From Dyadobacter sp. MSC1_007 (lineage in GTDB: Bacteria > Bacteroidota > Bacteroidia > Cytophagales > Spirosomataceae): 64,000 bases of DNA. Made by a program: the position numbers and the translations under genes. Positions within the stretch are counted from its first letter, which is position 1, and every line of letters begins with the position of its first letter. Where the stretch lies: positions 468,202 through 532,201 of the forward strand of contig NZ_JAMOZL010000004.1 in NCBI RefSeq assembly GCF_023667495.1, read 5' to 3'. The notes beneath the pieces were generated by a model. That model did not search any database. It saw only the letters and a list, made by a program, of their open reading frames with translations, and was not told where the DNA came from. This document shows, piece after piece, positions 9,557-18,222 of the stretch.

Positions 9557-9886
9557 TTAGATTAGTTTGTGCTTTGCATCCAGCTCGGCTTTCACATCTT
9601 CCCAAGGAATACGCTCTTCACTTTTTAACTTCTCAACCAACAATCCGTCGTAGTAGTCTTCGAGCAAATCTTCCAATTGGGCATTCGGTTCAAGTTCTCC
9701 ATTGATGATGACGGTCATTAAGAAGATACACTCATCAAGAGTTTTCGTAATCGTCTTATTGTTACTGCTTCCCGATATTGTCGCTGCCTTCAATGCGTTC
9801 TCATATCGCATTCTTTCCCGCAATGCTTGCGCCGGCGAGAAATGAAGAATTTCATTATAAGTCCAAAGAGGTTCTATTTCTTTCAT
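9557..9886 (-). CDS. Small acidic protein, antitoxin-like tail
   Basis: About 109 residues from the ATG at 9886; an upstream TTG at 9904 is possible but less likely. The family is not recognised. The last third, with a run of acidic residues followed by EERIPWEDVKAELDA, resembles the C-terminal toxin-binding tails of RelB/Phd-type antitoxins. No toxin gene lies beside it: the upstream neighbour is an outer-membrane-like protein whose stop is 14 bases before this start. The antitoxin reading is weak, and the protein may simply be a small cytoplasmic regulator. Confidence 0.65.
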   Translation of the reverse strand: MKEIEPLWTYNEILHFSPAQALRERMRYENALKAATISGSSNNKTITKTLDECIFLMTVIINGELEPNAQLEDLLEDYYDGLLVEKLKSEERIPWEDVKAELDAKHKLI

Positions 9887-9900
9887 GCCAATACTGATGA

Positions 9901-10530
9901 TCAAAAAGACCGGCCGACAAAAGCGGCAAATTGTGGAAACAGAATGTCCCCATTTGTATCGGCCTGGAATCCGGTGTTTAAGCCAAACAAATATTTGTTG
10001 TTTGGAGTATAATTAAAGAAAAGTCGAATAACGCCCCCAGGCGAATAGGTGTTCTGAGGTTCAACATTTTCGATCAGCATTACCGGAAAAGACAAATTGG
10101 TTCCCGCCGGAAAATATGTTGCCAGGCTACTAGGAGCAGACGATGATTGATAGCGAAAAAGAGCTCCGGCCTTTATGCCAAAATTTAACGATTTAGACCT
10201 TGCAAGGCAATATCCTATTGTTCCCGCGACCTGAAATCCCGCAACCGTGTATCGGTACGAGATGTCATGCTCTTTTTGCTTCTCATCTATGTACGTCTGA
10301 GGATACCTTCCGTTATGAATACTACTCCCGGCTTCAACCGACCAAGAGACCCTTTTACGGAAATATTTTTCAAACTCAAATCCCTGAATTATTCCTTTAA
10401 TATCTCCGCTTCCATGCCGGGCAACTCCAAGAGTCGCCTTAACGGATCTGACCGGATGAATGTCCACGCCCTGAGCATTCACAAGAATTGCGGTGCCCCA
10501 CAGCATTGCTATTAAAAGTCCTGTTTTCAT
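9901..10530 (-). CDS. Predicted outer-membrane beta-barrel protein
   Basis: About 209 residues from the ATG at 10530, which places a classic signal peptide (MKTGLLIAMLWGTAILVNAQ) at the N-terminus; the longer open frame upstream has no sensible N-terminus. The mature protein is rich in alternating aromatic and polar strands and ends in Phe (VGRSF), the usual C-terminal signature of outer-membrane barrels. Its size suggests a small 8-10 strand barrel. No specific family was recognised. A strong hairpin (10547-10575) lies just before the start codon in the predicted 5' leader, and the gene is followed closely by the small gene at 9557. Confidence 0.75.
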   Translation of the reverse strand: MKTGLLIAMLWGTAILVNAQGVDIHPVRSVKATLGVARHGSGDIKGIIQGFEFEKYFRKRVSWSVEAGSSIHNGRYPQTYIDEKQKEHDISYRYTVAGFQVAGTIGYCLARSKSLNFGIKAGALFRYQSSSAPSSLATYFPAGTNLSFPVMLIENVEPQNTYSPGGVIRLFFNYTPNNKYLFGLNTGFQADTNGDILFPQFAAFVGRSF

Positions 10531-10546
10531 ATATGGAGTTTTAGTC

Positions 10547-10575
10547 GCAGGACCAACGTATGTCGTTGGCCCTGC
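10547..10575 (-). promoter_or_regulatory. Hairpin in the leader of the outer-membrane protein gene
   Basis: The 12-base arms GCAGGACCAACG and CGTTGGCCCTGC pair with one mismatch around a five-base loop, ending 17 bases before the ATG at 10530 on the minus strand. There is no T-run, so it is not a simple terminator. It could control translation or mRNA stability; no known riboswitch was recognised. Confidence 0.45.
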
Positions 10576-10674
10576 ATTTGTACGCATTTTATTATAGCGG
10601 TCGTCTCTTGAAATTCAAATAACTAATATTGTACACTTGATTGTCAGAATCTGTCTTTTGAACAATTGATTTCC

Positions 10675-11718
10675 CTAAATTATCGTCATTTTGCCGTAAT
10701 TGATCGTATAAGAAAAAGCGGGGAAACCGTTAGATGCGGGTTGTGAGATAGTGCTTGACGAAGTGCCTCCGCCATCCTTTTCCCACCAGTTTTCAATCAT
10801 ATATGCGCCAATCACGGGTGTATTCCAGTTGGCCACAAATGTATTATAGTCGTACCATGCTTGGTCTCGAAAGTACTTTCTCTTTACTTTTGGAAAAGAT
10901 TTATTACTTATCTCAATTCCGGTCGCACTGTGAATTACGACTTTCATTTCAAGCTTACCGGAGGTCCAATGCTCGATTGAATTCAAGTTTGTAACTTGGA
11001 TCAATCCTGCGTACTCAGGACCACCTTCGGTTCTTAATAACTCACCATATTTCTCGACATTTTCATCACTGCCGATTACAAAAACATCGTTTTCCCAAGC
11101 AAACTCCTCGGATACAGTCGTCGTGGCAATCCAAACTCCGTTGGATTCATATTGATATCCTGGAAGACTTGGATCCCAAGGTTCAACCGGTGGTGGTGCA
11201 GGTTGCCCATCACTTGCCAATCTTCCAGTTGCTGGTCCTGGACCAGCCATAACGCTATCAGCATCCGCCTGAAGAACTCCTATGGGTTCTCCCAGTTCGA
11301 GATCTGCAATACGTGCTCTCGGGTTTGCGACTATATCATCTTCAATAGTTTCTGCCCTTGGGTAAAAAACAATTGGTTCGTTATCATCTTGCTTAGGTTT
11401 TATAAGTCTTACTAGGTTTTCGAGTCGTGATACAGGGCCCCTGAAACGCTCGACTTCCCGATAAGATTCAATAATATCTTTCACAAAAACGTCGTACTCC
11501 CCTCTCTTTTGTTTAAGGCACTCGGATAGAATGAATCGTCGAACTTCCTCGTCTTGCGCGAGCGTCAAGATTTCTTGCATAATTTTGAACTGTAATTCCC
11601 GGACAGAAGCATTCGAGCTAACCATGGTTTCGGCTTTTTCAAACAACGGAGAGGCGCATTGGCCGAAAAAGCCCAAACAAAACGATCCTACAAGGAAAGA
11701 CGTGAACATTTTTTTCAT
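10675..11718 (-). CDS. Exported protein of unknown function
   Basis: A 347-residue protein with an N-terminal export signal. A cysteine at about residue 21 (GQCASP) could be a lipobox, though an imperfect one. Residues 30-110 look helical. A low-complexity linker rich in Pro, Gly and Ala (about residues 155-180) leads to a C-terminal beta-rich domain with many Trp and Tyr residues (PGYQYESNGVWIA, YMIENWWEKDGG). The family was not recognised. It is separated by about 145 bases from the outer-membrane gene downstream; the two could form an envelope-associated accessory pair, but nothing in the sequence proves it. Confidence 0.75.
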   Translation of the reverse strand: MKKMFTSFLVGSFCLGFFGQCASPLFEKAETMVSSNASVRELQFKIMQEILTLAQDEEVRRFILSECLKQKRGEYDVFVKDIIESYREVERFRGPVSRLENLVRLIKPKQDDNEPIVFYPRAETIEDDIVANPRARIADLELGEPIGVLQADADSVMAGPGPATGRLASDGQPAPPPVEPWDPSLPGYQYESNGVWIATTTVSEEFAWENDVFVIGSDENVEKYGELLRTEGGPEYAGLIQVTNLNSIEHWTSGKLEMKVVIHSATGIEISNKSFPKVKRKYFRDQAWYDYNTFVANWNTPVIGAYMIENWWEKDGGGTSSSTISQPASNGFPAFSYTINYGKMTII

Positions 11719-12164
11719 AAATTCACAAAGGTTTAATTAAGAGAATAGTTAAACTGACCTTGACCTACCCCAACGGTGTCCAGCCTGGGGTGGGTTTTTT
11801 TTAAAGATTGCGGAAGGTAGAAAACAAAAAATCCCCCACTTGTAGTAGCCAACCGATGAATGTTCAAATGGTACCGTTCAATTATCAAGGGTCCACTTTT
11901 GCTAAAAATCAAGCGATTTGGAGTCGATCCAGTAGAGTTTTTACTACGCCACTATCACTTTGCCAATTATCATGTGATTTGCTTTCCTCCAAAATCCTCA
12001 GAATATTCGCATTCCTTTAAATTAAACGCGGTTAAAATGAACAAACTAAGACGAAACGCCCTGTTATGGTGCGGGATCGGTGAAAACTCCCCGGATGCTC
12101 CAACCGCGTGCATTAAGGACACCTTAGACAGGGCCTTTAATTCATCCTTTAAAGACGCGGTTTT
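11719..12164. other. 446-base gap without a convincing gene
   Basis: The stretch separates two divergently read genes. It holds a strong hairpin with a T-run near 11764-11802 and several overlapping short open frames in two frames (such as 11808-12020 and 11860-12228) whose translations look like neither a family nor typical coding sequence. It appears more AT-rich than its neighbours. It could be a decayed gene, a small RNA locus, or simply regulatory DNA. Confidence 0.4.
11764..11802 (+). terminator. Terminator-like hairpin without an upstream gene on its strand
   Basis: CCTACCCCA and TGGGGTGGG pair around a 13-base loop, followed by eight Ts. In the plus direction it is a classic terminator, yet no plus-strand gene precedes it; it sits in front of the minus-strand gene starting at 11718. 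It may stop antisense transcription or end an unrecognised small RNA. Confidence 0.55.
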
Positions 12165-12407
12165 ATGTACACACCTATTGCCAACGAATCTCCGGATTCG
12201 TCACGGCTGGCGCATTATGGCCAGTTAGTTCAGGATTTGCTTTCTCAAACCAGCTCAGAGCATTGGGTCGATGATTTATGGTCGATTTACAGCGGCTATA
12301 TGGTCTTTGAGAAAGAGGCGGGTTACAACCCACGAGGAACGGAAATTTTCGAGAGTTTCAGGGAATTGGTCTTCTTTTTCCAAAAGGCTCAGAAGCTGAA
12401 TGCTTAA
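12165..12407 (+). CDS. Small hypothetical protein
   Basis: An 80-residue protein with well-mixed, mostly helical composition (HYGQLVQDLLSQ, DDLWSIYSGYMVFEKEAGYN, FESFRELVFFFQKAQK). It has no signal peptide, membrane segment or recognised motif. A hairpin terminator begins 10 bases after the stop, which supports a real gene. An open frame in another phase overlaps its first 64 bases, so the exact start is uncertain. The family was not recognised. Confidence 0.6.
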   Translation: MYTPIANESPDSSRLAHYGQLVQDLLSQTSSEHWVDDLWSIYSGYMVFEKEAGYNPRGTEIFESFRELVFFFQKAQKLNA

Positions 12408-12416
12408 CAATGAAAG

Positions 12417-12447
12417 GGCAATCGGCAATGGCGCTGGTTGCCTTTTT
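12417..12447 (+). terminator. Terminator after the small hypothetical gene
   Basis: GGCAATC and GGTTGCC pair (one G-U) around a 12-base loop, followed by TTTTTCTTTCTT. Confidence 0.6.
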
Positions 12448-12510
12448 CTTTCTTGAGTTTTGGCAATGTCACCGTGAGTAAACGCCTTATTCGCAAAGCT
12501 TTTTAAGCGC

Positions 12511-13440
12511 ATGCGCGTCAATCCAAACTATCTCTTAAAACTCAAACGCATTCTTATCCCCTTTGCAATCGTTGCCTGGGGCACATTGCTGACATTGGCT
12601 TTCATCCGCTGGTGGCTTTTCCTCGACAAACACCCCATTCTTGAACTGAGCGAAGATCTCTGGCAGTATTGGATTCCGGCGATTTTTCCATGGTTACCGA
12701 TTCTGGTCTGGCTAAAACCACGGTTTGATACACTTGAATATAAGGCTGGTAAAAACCACGGCAGCTGGCAAATGCAGTGCATTGCCTGGATTGGGATGAT
12801 TGCAATGCTCATACCTTCCCAATATTACCTGACCACGTTCAACGCCAAACTCCTGGAAGTCAAAAATGTTAAGGAAATCAGTAAGCAGGAGCGTGTGCGG
12901 TATTACCGGATCAACGAATTCGCCGTCTACAAATTCATCGGCGGCGTGCATTATACGCTTTGGAAAAACGGCAAGTTCAACCAAAACCTGGATATTGATA
13001 TTTACTTCGTAAACCCGATTCTCACGCATAAAAAGCAGTTTATTACGATGACGCCACGCTATTGGTATGGTGTCACATTCCACAAGCGAATCAGCAACCT
13101 GAACAACCAACAGACGAAGCAAAGGCGCATCAAAGCTTTTTTTGATGAATGCGTTAAGAAAATGCAGACTTATGATTACTACAAACTCGATTACTTCGAA
13201 CACAAACCCGCTTCGGATGATCGCAAACATTTCCGAATAGCCGTTCAATATGCATTGCGGAAACCTGTGAATAACGATTTCGTGATCCTCCAACCGCGTA
13301 AAGGGCCTTTGGAATTGCGTGGTAGCGGCAAAATTGCCTGGACTTTCGGAGGCTTTGCTTTTGGAGTTATGCTTTTCATGCTTGCATTGATTAAACCCCG
13401 TTTGGAAAACCCTCCCATGGACGAGCAAACTTTGTCCTGA
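12511..13440 (+). CDS. Membrane protein of unknown function, three to four membrane segments
   Basis: A 309-residue inner-membrane protein. Hydrophobic segments lie at about residues 15-35, 50-66, 86-106 and, after a long soluble domain, 272-293. The soluble domain (about 110-265) includes YYRINEFAVYKFIGG and many Lys, Tyr and His residues. The arrangement recalls the N-terminal half of some Bacteroidota rhomboid-type membrane proteases, but the rhomboid core with its Ser/His pair is absent and the protein ends soon after the last segment. That likeness is recalled and unverified. The ATG lies inside the palindrome GCGCATGCGC. Confidence 0.75.
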   Translation: MRVNPNYLLKLKRILIPFAIVAWGTLLTLAFIRWWLFLDKHPILELSEDLWQYWIPAIFPWLPILVWLKPRFDTLEYKAGKNHGSWQMQCIAWIGMIAMLIPSQYYLTTFNAKLLEVKNVKEISKQERVRYYRINEFAVYKFIGGVHYTLWKNGKFNQNLDIDIYFVNPILTHKKQFITMTPRYWYGVTFHKRISNLNNQQTKQRRIKAFFDECVKKMQTYDYYKLDYFEHKPASDDRKHFRIAVQYALRKPVNNDFVILQPRKGPLELRGSGKIAWTFGGFAFGVMLFMLALIKPRLENPPMDEQTLS

Positions 13441-13570
13441 TTACACACCAAATCCGTCGCTTCTGACCCTTTCAAGAAGGCAGTCTAAAGGGTAAATTTA
13501 CACTTGCAATTAACTCGCAAATTTGATTCCGCAGAAATGTGGATTTCGATCTAAAAACAACCTTTTCATC

Positions 13571-13948
13571 ATGGAAGATATCAAACAGATCAGCCTTGAC
13601 AGTGAATGCGCGGTCATCAGCGCCAACTCTGTAATGCTCTCTAATTCAACATTCAACGATGTGAATATGAGCAATATATCGATTGTGGATGCCAATCTAA
13701 GCGATCTCAGCATCGAGGGCGCCCAGCTGGGCGGGGCCAGGTTCACGAACATAGGCATGGCCCCGCCCGATCACCCAATGTACGACCCGAATGCCGAGCA
13801 ACGTCCCTTGCATTTCGAGGATTGCGACCTGCATAAGAGCAAGTTTATCAACTGTGACCTCAGCGGTGTGGAATTATCCGACTGCAATATCGACGGACTG
13901 ACGATCAATGGCGTATTGATTTCAGAACTGCTCGCAGGCCGGAGCTAA
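13571..13948 (+). CDS. Pentapeptide-repeat-like protein
   Basis: About 125 residues from the ATG at 13571; a longer frame from 13523 adds an unlikely basic N-terminus. Repeating five-residue units of the A(D/N)LxX type can be followed: residues about 20-65 (STFNDVNMSNISIVDANLSD and on to GAQLGGARF) and again about 90-120 (DLHKSKFINCDLSGVELSDC). These would form two short right-handed beta-helix blocks joined by a proline-rich loop. Such proteins usually bind other proteins; some protect DNA gyrase. No membrane segment is seen. Its role is unknown, and its neighbours give no clue. Confidence 0.8.
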   Translation: MEDIKQISLDSECAVISANSVMLSNSTFNDVNMSNISIVDANLSDLSIEGAQLGGARFTNIGMAPPDHPMYDPNAEQRPLHFEDCDLHKSKFINCDLSGVELSDCNIDGLTINGVLISELLAGRS

Positions 13949-13984
13949 ATATACCTATTCTACTCCAACCCACGAGCAATGCAA

Positions 13985-16900
13985 TTACCTGGTTTTAAGT
14001 ATTTTAAACTGCCGCACGCCACCTTCCAGATCAAGCTGAATGCTGTAAATGCCATCGGAAAGCGACGATCGATTTAAATCCATTGTCATTTCACCATTCC
14101 TTACATTGAATGCCTCCTTGCGGACCGTTTCACCGGCAGCATTAACGAGTTTCAGCGTTCCATTTTTACCATCGTAACCCGGCAGCGAAATCTTGAAATG
14201 GTCCCTCACCGGATTAGGATATACGTAGGCAATGCTATTACCGCCCGACTGTACATCCACAATCTTGCTGTAAGCATAGCTTTCGTCCTTATCGACCATT
14301 TTCAGGCGGTAATATATCTGGCCGTCCGCATTAGGTTGCGGCCGAGCGTCTGTCGACGAATAACTTTCCTTGGTTTCTTCAAAACTCACTTTCCCTAAAT
14401 ATTCAAATTGCTTCGCGTTAGCGCTTCGCTCGACTTCAAAATGTCTGAAATTGGCTGCATCTGCTATTTGCCAGTTCAATTTGACAGTACTTTGCTCAGC
14501 TTTTGCAGTGAAAGAAACCAGCCGCACAGGCAGCGGGGCCGTGCTCGTCTGCACAACGAAACCGCTGAAACCTTCTGTGTCGAAAGTCACTTCCCAACGT
14601 TTGAATGTATCATTCCAGACGATATCGTTGTCGTCTGGATCAATTATCGTCGACAAAATGGACGGATAACTGCTCGGCAAACCGCTGCCGTCACTGCTGA
14701 TACCGGCATATTTTCCGATTCTCAGATTGCTTTTACCCACGGCGTCAGCGGGATTTGCAGGCAAATCCAGCGTGCTGCCTGGCACTGCGTTGAAAGCAAT
14801 GAATTCTGGCTCCGAAAAGTATAACGTTACGCGGCCGGTTGCCGTTGCGGCATTCTGGGCAGGTGTTATTTCATAATGCCTGGCTACAAAAGGATCTCCG
14901 CCAAAAGTCGGGATGGCAGTTTCAACCCACGTCTTTGCATTTACATTGCCTGTAACCGGATTTGCCCCCTGTGAAGCTACCGTCGCGATAATGCGGCAGC
15001 CGCCGGTTCCGCCCATAAGCGAGGCCGCTTGCGAAGGGTTAACGGTCGCAGAACCTGTATCAGCATTTTTGGACAGGAAAGGGCCACCTGTTGGATAATA
15101 CAATACAAGCTTGGTTCCCCCTGCCTTATAGGTAATAAGATAATTATAAGTCGAATTGTAGACGACCAGCGTGCTTCCGGGTGGACCGATCGGGTTTCCA
15201 AGCATACTGTTACAATCATTGACCTCTCCCGATGTGCCATCTGCACTGTTGACCCATGTAACGGCGCCGACATTGTTGTTCCAGGAACTATTGGCAACAA
15301 AGAAATTACCATCGGGCAGCACCTGGACGCCTTGCAGCCCCAGGCGATCGCCATAGTAAGTTCCAACCAAAGAATTGGAGCTGCTCACGGCGCCGCTGAC
15401 CCCGGTCGACCCATTTCCGAGTGTGATAGCACCGGTGTTCGCAGCAGTACCACTCCAGGTATTGGCTATTGCTAAATAATCTCCATTTGCCATAGGGATA
15501 GTAAGCGTTCCAACAAGGTCCATCGGATGTGTACCATAAAGAGAGTTCGTGGCGTCGGGGTTACCGACAAGTTCCGCCGAACCATTTGCAAAAGTGGACA
15601 AGCCAGACATTTCGACACCATTGAAACTATGCACGTCGCTTTGTATCACATAATTTCCATTCGTCAATGCCCTGGCGGAATTAGATCCAATGAAGTCATC
15701 CTGTTTCGTTCCTGTAAATGAATTGGCAGCCGTTACATCCCCCACTCGTCCTGTGGCCCCATTGCACCAGGTTACAGCACCCGCATTCAATATTACACCA
15801 TTGCTCCACATCGGACTGGCTACCACATAATGCCCATTGGTCAGAGCAGTCACTCCCAAATGGCCTATGCGGTCCATACTCACCGTTCCGACCAATGAGT
15901 TGGCCGGGGTTACGGCACCGGTTGTTCCGGTTACTCCATTTCCCCAGGTAACCGCGCCCGCCCATTTCAGCCCGTTTCTATTCCAATTACGACTTACAAC
16001 TACATAATTCCCGTTTGTCAGTGGTACAACGGTTTGCGCAGGGCCCCTGCTTTCCATGGAAAAAAAATTCCAGTTGATAGGCTGTATTCCACCAACATAA
16101 TCAGCTCCATCGGTTCCTACCAGCGAGTTGGACACGCTCACCAGTCCGGTTGCTCCTGTAGCGCCATTGCACCAGGTGACCGCACCCGCATTATCCGCGG
16201 CACCGTTTTTCCAGAATGGACTGCTTACGACATAGTTCCCGTTTGTGAGCGCCACCGGCTTAAAGTATCCTATCTTGTCTTTCGCACTACCTCCTACTAG
16301 CGAGTTCGCTGCACTTACCACCCCTACAAGCCCTGTTGCCCCATTGCACCAGGTTACAGCGCCTGCGCTGTCGAGGCTTCCGTTTTTCCAATGCTGGCTT
16401 CCTACCAGATAGTTACCATTCGCAAGTGCCACAAGTCTTGAGTCGCCGTCCCCAAAACCTTTGGAAATCATATCCCCGGCGCTACTTCCTATAAGAGAAC
16501 TAGCTGCACCAACTACACCCGTTCTGCCGGTTGCGCCATTGCACCAGGTCACAGCCCCTACATTTTTCGCTGCGCCATTATCCCACGAAGGCGCACCTAC
16601 AACGTAATTTCCATTGGCCAGAACCAACACCGGATCCCAGCCTACGTAATCGCCATCGCTCGCCCCTACCAGCGAATTGGCGGCGCTTACTTTATCCACC
16701 AGGCCCGTATTGCCGTCGCACCAGGTTACAGCTCCCAGGTTATTCTTCCCGGAGCTTCGCCAGGCATAACTCCTCACTAAATAGTTGCCATTTGGGAGAA
16801 CAGTTATACCATTTACCCCGATCGCATCGCCATTTGTGCTTCCTGTCAGTGAATTGGCGGTACTCACGACACCATTAAGTCCGGTGACACCATTTACCCA

Positions 16901-17257
16901 GGTGACGGCCCCGACATTATAGGTCGCCCCATCGTCCCATGACGTACTGACGACCACAAAGTTACCATTCGGCAATGGTACGACATCCGTTCCAACCGCG
17001 TCTCCTGCTTTGGAACCTTTTAGCGTACTGATCAGCTGCTTTGTATTTCCATCGTATAAAAATACAGCTCCGATATTACTTACTCCTCCTTCGCTGTAGC
17101 CTGAACTTTTGACCACAAAGTTTCCATTGGTCAGGACAACCGGCCACAGAAAACTCCCATCTGCGGGGACTTGGATCTCCTCCGTTTGTGCAGCAGCTTC
17201 GAAGAGACGAAGACCGGCAACGAGCAGTAATGAAATGAAGCGTATCCATTTTCTCAT
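13985..17257 (-). CDS. Secreted 11-repeat protein with type IX secretion sorting domain
   Basis: A 1090-residue secreted or surface protein. A signal peptide (first ~24 residues) is followed by eleven units of about 55-70 residues, whose core reads NGNYVV..S..W.NG...NAGAVTW(C)NG.TG..G.VS..NSLVG...D.IG; five units have cysteine after the Trp. An intermediate region (about 690-880) leads to a PVRLVSFTA fibronectin-like segment and a C-terminal PNPVRDHF...GIYSIQ...KILKTR block, the type A sorting domain of the type IX secretion system. The repeats resemble the short beta-rich units known from large bacterial adhesins (DUF5650-like, from memory). It is probably an adhesin or surface-layer protein. 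It is transcribed divergently from the Crp-like regulator. Confidence 0.88.
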   Translation of the reverse strand: MRKWIRFISLLLVAGLRLFEAAAQTEEIQVPADGSFLWPVVLTNGNFVVKSSGYSEGGVSNIGAVFLYDGNTKQLISTLKGSKAGDAVGTDVVPLPNGNFVVVSTSWDDGATYNVGAVTWVNGVTGLNGVVSTANSLTGSTNGDAIGVNGITVLPNGNYLVRSYAWRSSGKNNLGAVTWCDGNTGLVDKVSAANSLVGASDGDYVGWDPVLVLANGNYVVGAPSWDNGAAKNVGAVTWCNGATGRTGVVGAASSLIGSSAGDMISKGFGDGDSRLVALANGNYLVGSQHWKNGSLDSAGAVTWCNGATGLVGVVSAANSLVGGSAKDKIGYFKPVALTNGNYVVSSPFWKNGAADNAGAVTWCNGATGATGLVSVSNSLVGTDGADYVGGIQPINWNFFSMESRGPAQTVVPLTNGNYVVVSRNWNRNGLKWAGAVTWGNGVTGTTGAVTPANSLVGTVSMDRIGHLGVTALTNGHYVVASPMWSNGVILNAGAVTWCNGATGRVGDVTAANSFTGTKQDDFIGSNSARALTNGNYVIQSDVHSFNGVEMSGLSTFANGSAELVGNPDATNSLYGTHPMDLVGTLTIPMANGDYLAIANTWSGTAANTGAITLGNGSTGVSGAVSSSNSLVGTYYGDRLGLQGVQVLPDGNFFVANSSWNNNVGAVTWVNSADGTSGEVNDCNSMLGNPIGPPGSTLVVYNSTYNYLITYKAGGTKLVLYYPTGGPFLSKNADTGSATVNPSQAASLMGGTGGCRIIATVASQGANPVTGNVNAKTWVETAIPTFGGDPFVARHYEITPAQNAATATGRVTLYFSEPEFIAFNAVPGSTLDLPANPADAVGKSNLRIGKYAGISSDGSGLPSSYPSILSTIIDPDDNDIVWNDTFKRWEVTFDTEGFSGFVVQTSTAPLPVRLVSFTAKAEQSTVKLNWQIADAANFRHFEVERSANAKQFEYLGKVSFEETKESYSSTDARPQPNADGQIYYRLKMVDKDESYAYSKIVDVQSGGNSIAYVYPNPVRDHFKISLPGYDGKNGTLKLVNAAGETVRKEAFNVRNGEMTMDLNRSSLSDGIYSIQLDLEGGVRQFKILKTR
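15190..17150 (-). repeat. Eleven in-frame coding repeats
   Basis: The protein repeat is also visible in DNA: variants of the complement of GGTGCAGTAACCTGGTGCAA recur at near-regular spacing of roughly 170-220 bases. Units 4-8, in the centre, are the most alike; units 1, 9 and 11 are the most diverged, as expected if central units expanded most recently. Confidence 0.85.
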
Positions 17258-17554
17258 AGTATTGTGTGTTAAGCGTAAAACAGGAATAATAGTGTATTCA
17301 AAAAGGCGTTGTAACCTTACAAATACACTCCGAAGTTAACACAAAACACTAATGCTCCCAATCATTTATTGACAACGAGGCATGCCGGAAGAATTAACGG
17401 TTTTTGGAGCAGGAATTTGTACGATTCAAAATAACATCACGCGCATTATTTATATCTTGTGAAAGGACACAGGCTCGCGTTGTCGTGCGCAAGATGTTTA
17501 ATCGTTGCATGACATTACAGTTTATACTTACCTTTCTCTATTTAAAATACTACG

Positions 17555-18160
17555 ATGCAGATCTCTGAAGATATCAAACCATTGAGCCACCTGCTGGAAG
17601 CCTCCAAATTCATGGTTTCGGAAGAAATCAGGGAGAAATTTCAGCAGAACCTGAAAAGGTTTATGATCCCGAAAGGCCGGGTGCTGGTGGATTTAGGACA
17701 GATCAGTCCTTCCCTTTATTTTATTGAAAAGGGCGTTATGCGCACCTATTATCTGCGCGGATCGGAGGATATTACTTCGCTATTGGTTTCGGAAGGGGAT
17801 ATTGTTTGCATTGCCGAAAGTTTTCTATTGCAAAAGCTTTCAAATGAAGTGCTGGAAACGCTGGAAGACACGACGGTTTACGCCATTTCCTATGATTCTT
17901 ACCGAAAATTAGTGGAAGAAGATTCTTATATGGGCAAATTGGCGGTAAAACTGCTCGAACAGCATTTGATTAATTTTACGGATAAAGTTAAGGTATTCAA
18001 ATACCTGTCGGTGGAAGAACGCATTGCGCATTATATCAATCAGCCATCGTCGCTTTTTCGCCGCATTCCCGATCATTACATTGCTACTTATCTCGGCACT
18101 ACGCCCGCTACTTTCAGTCGTTGCCTGAAAACGGTTCAAATGGATAGGCATCGCCCTTGA
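17555..18160 (+). CDS. Crp/Fnr family transcription regulator
   Basis: A 201-residue regulator with an N-terminal cyclic-nucleotide-binding-like domain (about residues 25-140: PKGRVLVDLGQISPSLYFIEKG and GDIVCIAESFL) and a C-terminal helix-turn-helix (about 172-192: YIATYLGTTPATFSRCLK). The glycine/arginine signature needed for cAMP binding is not seen, as in most Bacteroidota members, so the ligand is unknown. There is no N-terminal cysteine cluster, so it is not an FNR-type iron-sulfur sensor. It lies 62 bases upstream of a flavin reductase on the same strand and divergent from the repeat protein, either of which it might control. Confidence 0.9.
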   Translation: MQISEDIKPLSHLLEASKFMVSEEIREKFQQNLKRFMIPKGRVLVDLGQISPSLYFIEKGVMRTYYLRGSEDITSLLVSEGDIVCIAESFLLQKLSNEVLETLEDTTVYAISYDSYRKLVEEDSYMGKLAVKLLEQHLINFTDKVKVFKYLSVEERIAHYINQPSSLFRRIPDHYIATYLGTTPATFSRCLKTVQMDRHRP

Positions 18161-18186
18161 CAGCAGGGTTTGGAGTCCGTACTTTG
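18157..18186 (+). promoter_or_regulatory. Putative promoter for the flavin reductase gene
   Basis: TTG at 18157-18159 (overlapping the upstream stop codon), a 20-base spacer and TACTTTG at 18180-18186 approximate the Bacteroidota promoter. A small inverted repeat, TTGCA-TTAATT-TGCAA, follows at 18184-18199 and could be an operator. Confidence 0.35.
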
Positions 18187-18222
18187 CATTAATTTGCAAT
18201 CACCCCTTTCCCAAATATCGCT

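Noticed and set aside
11808..12020. 70-residue frame whose MNVQMVPFNYQGSTF start vaguely recalls phage antirepressors
   Set aside because: The likeness ends after about 15 residues and no KilA-N or BRO motif follows.
11860..12228. 122-residue open frame overlapping the 80-residue gene
   Set aside because: Composition is not protein-like, it has no recognisable feature, and it overlaps a more plausible gene in another frame; at most a remnant.
12712..13428. 238-residue minus-strand frame opposite the membrane protein gene
   Set aside because: Out of line with membrane segments and codon use of the plus strand, and no recognisable product.
13466..13493. ACCCTTT/AAAGGGT hairpin after the membrane protein gene
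   Set aside because: Seven base pairs with a 14-base loop and no T-run; too weak to call a terminator.
13985..17257. Repeats considered as a CRISPR array
   Set aside because: They are in-frame coding repeats with varied sequence, without short identical repeats and unique spacers.
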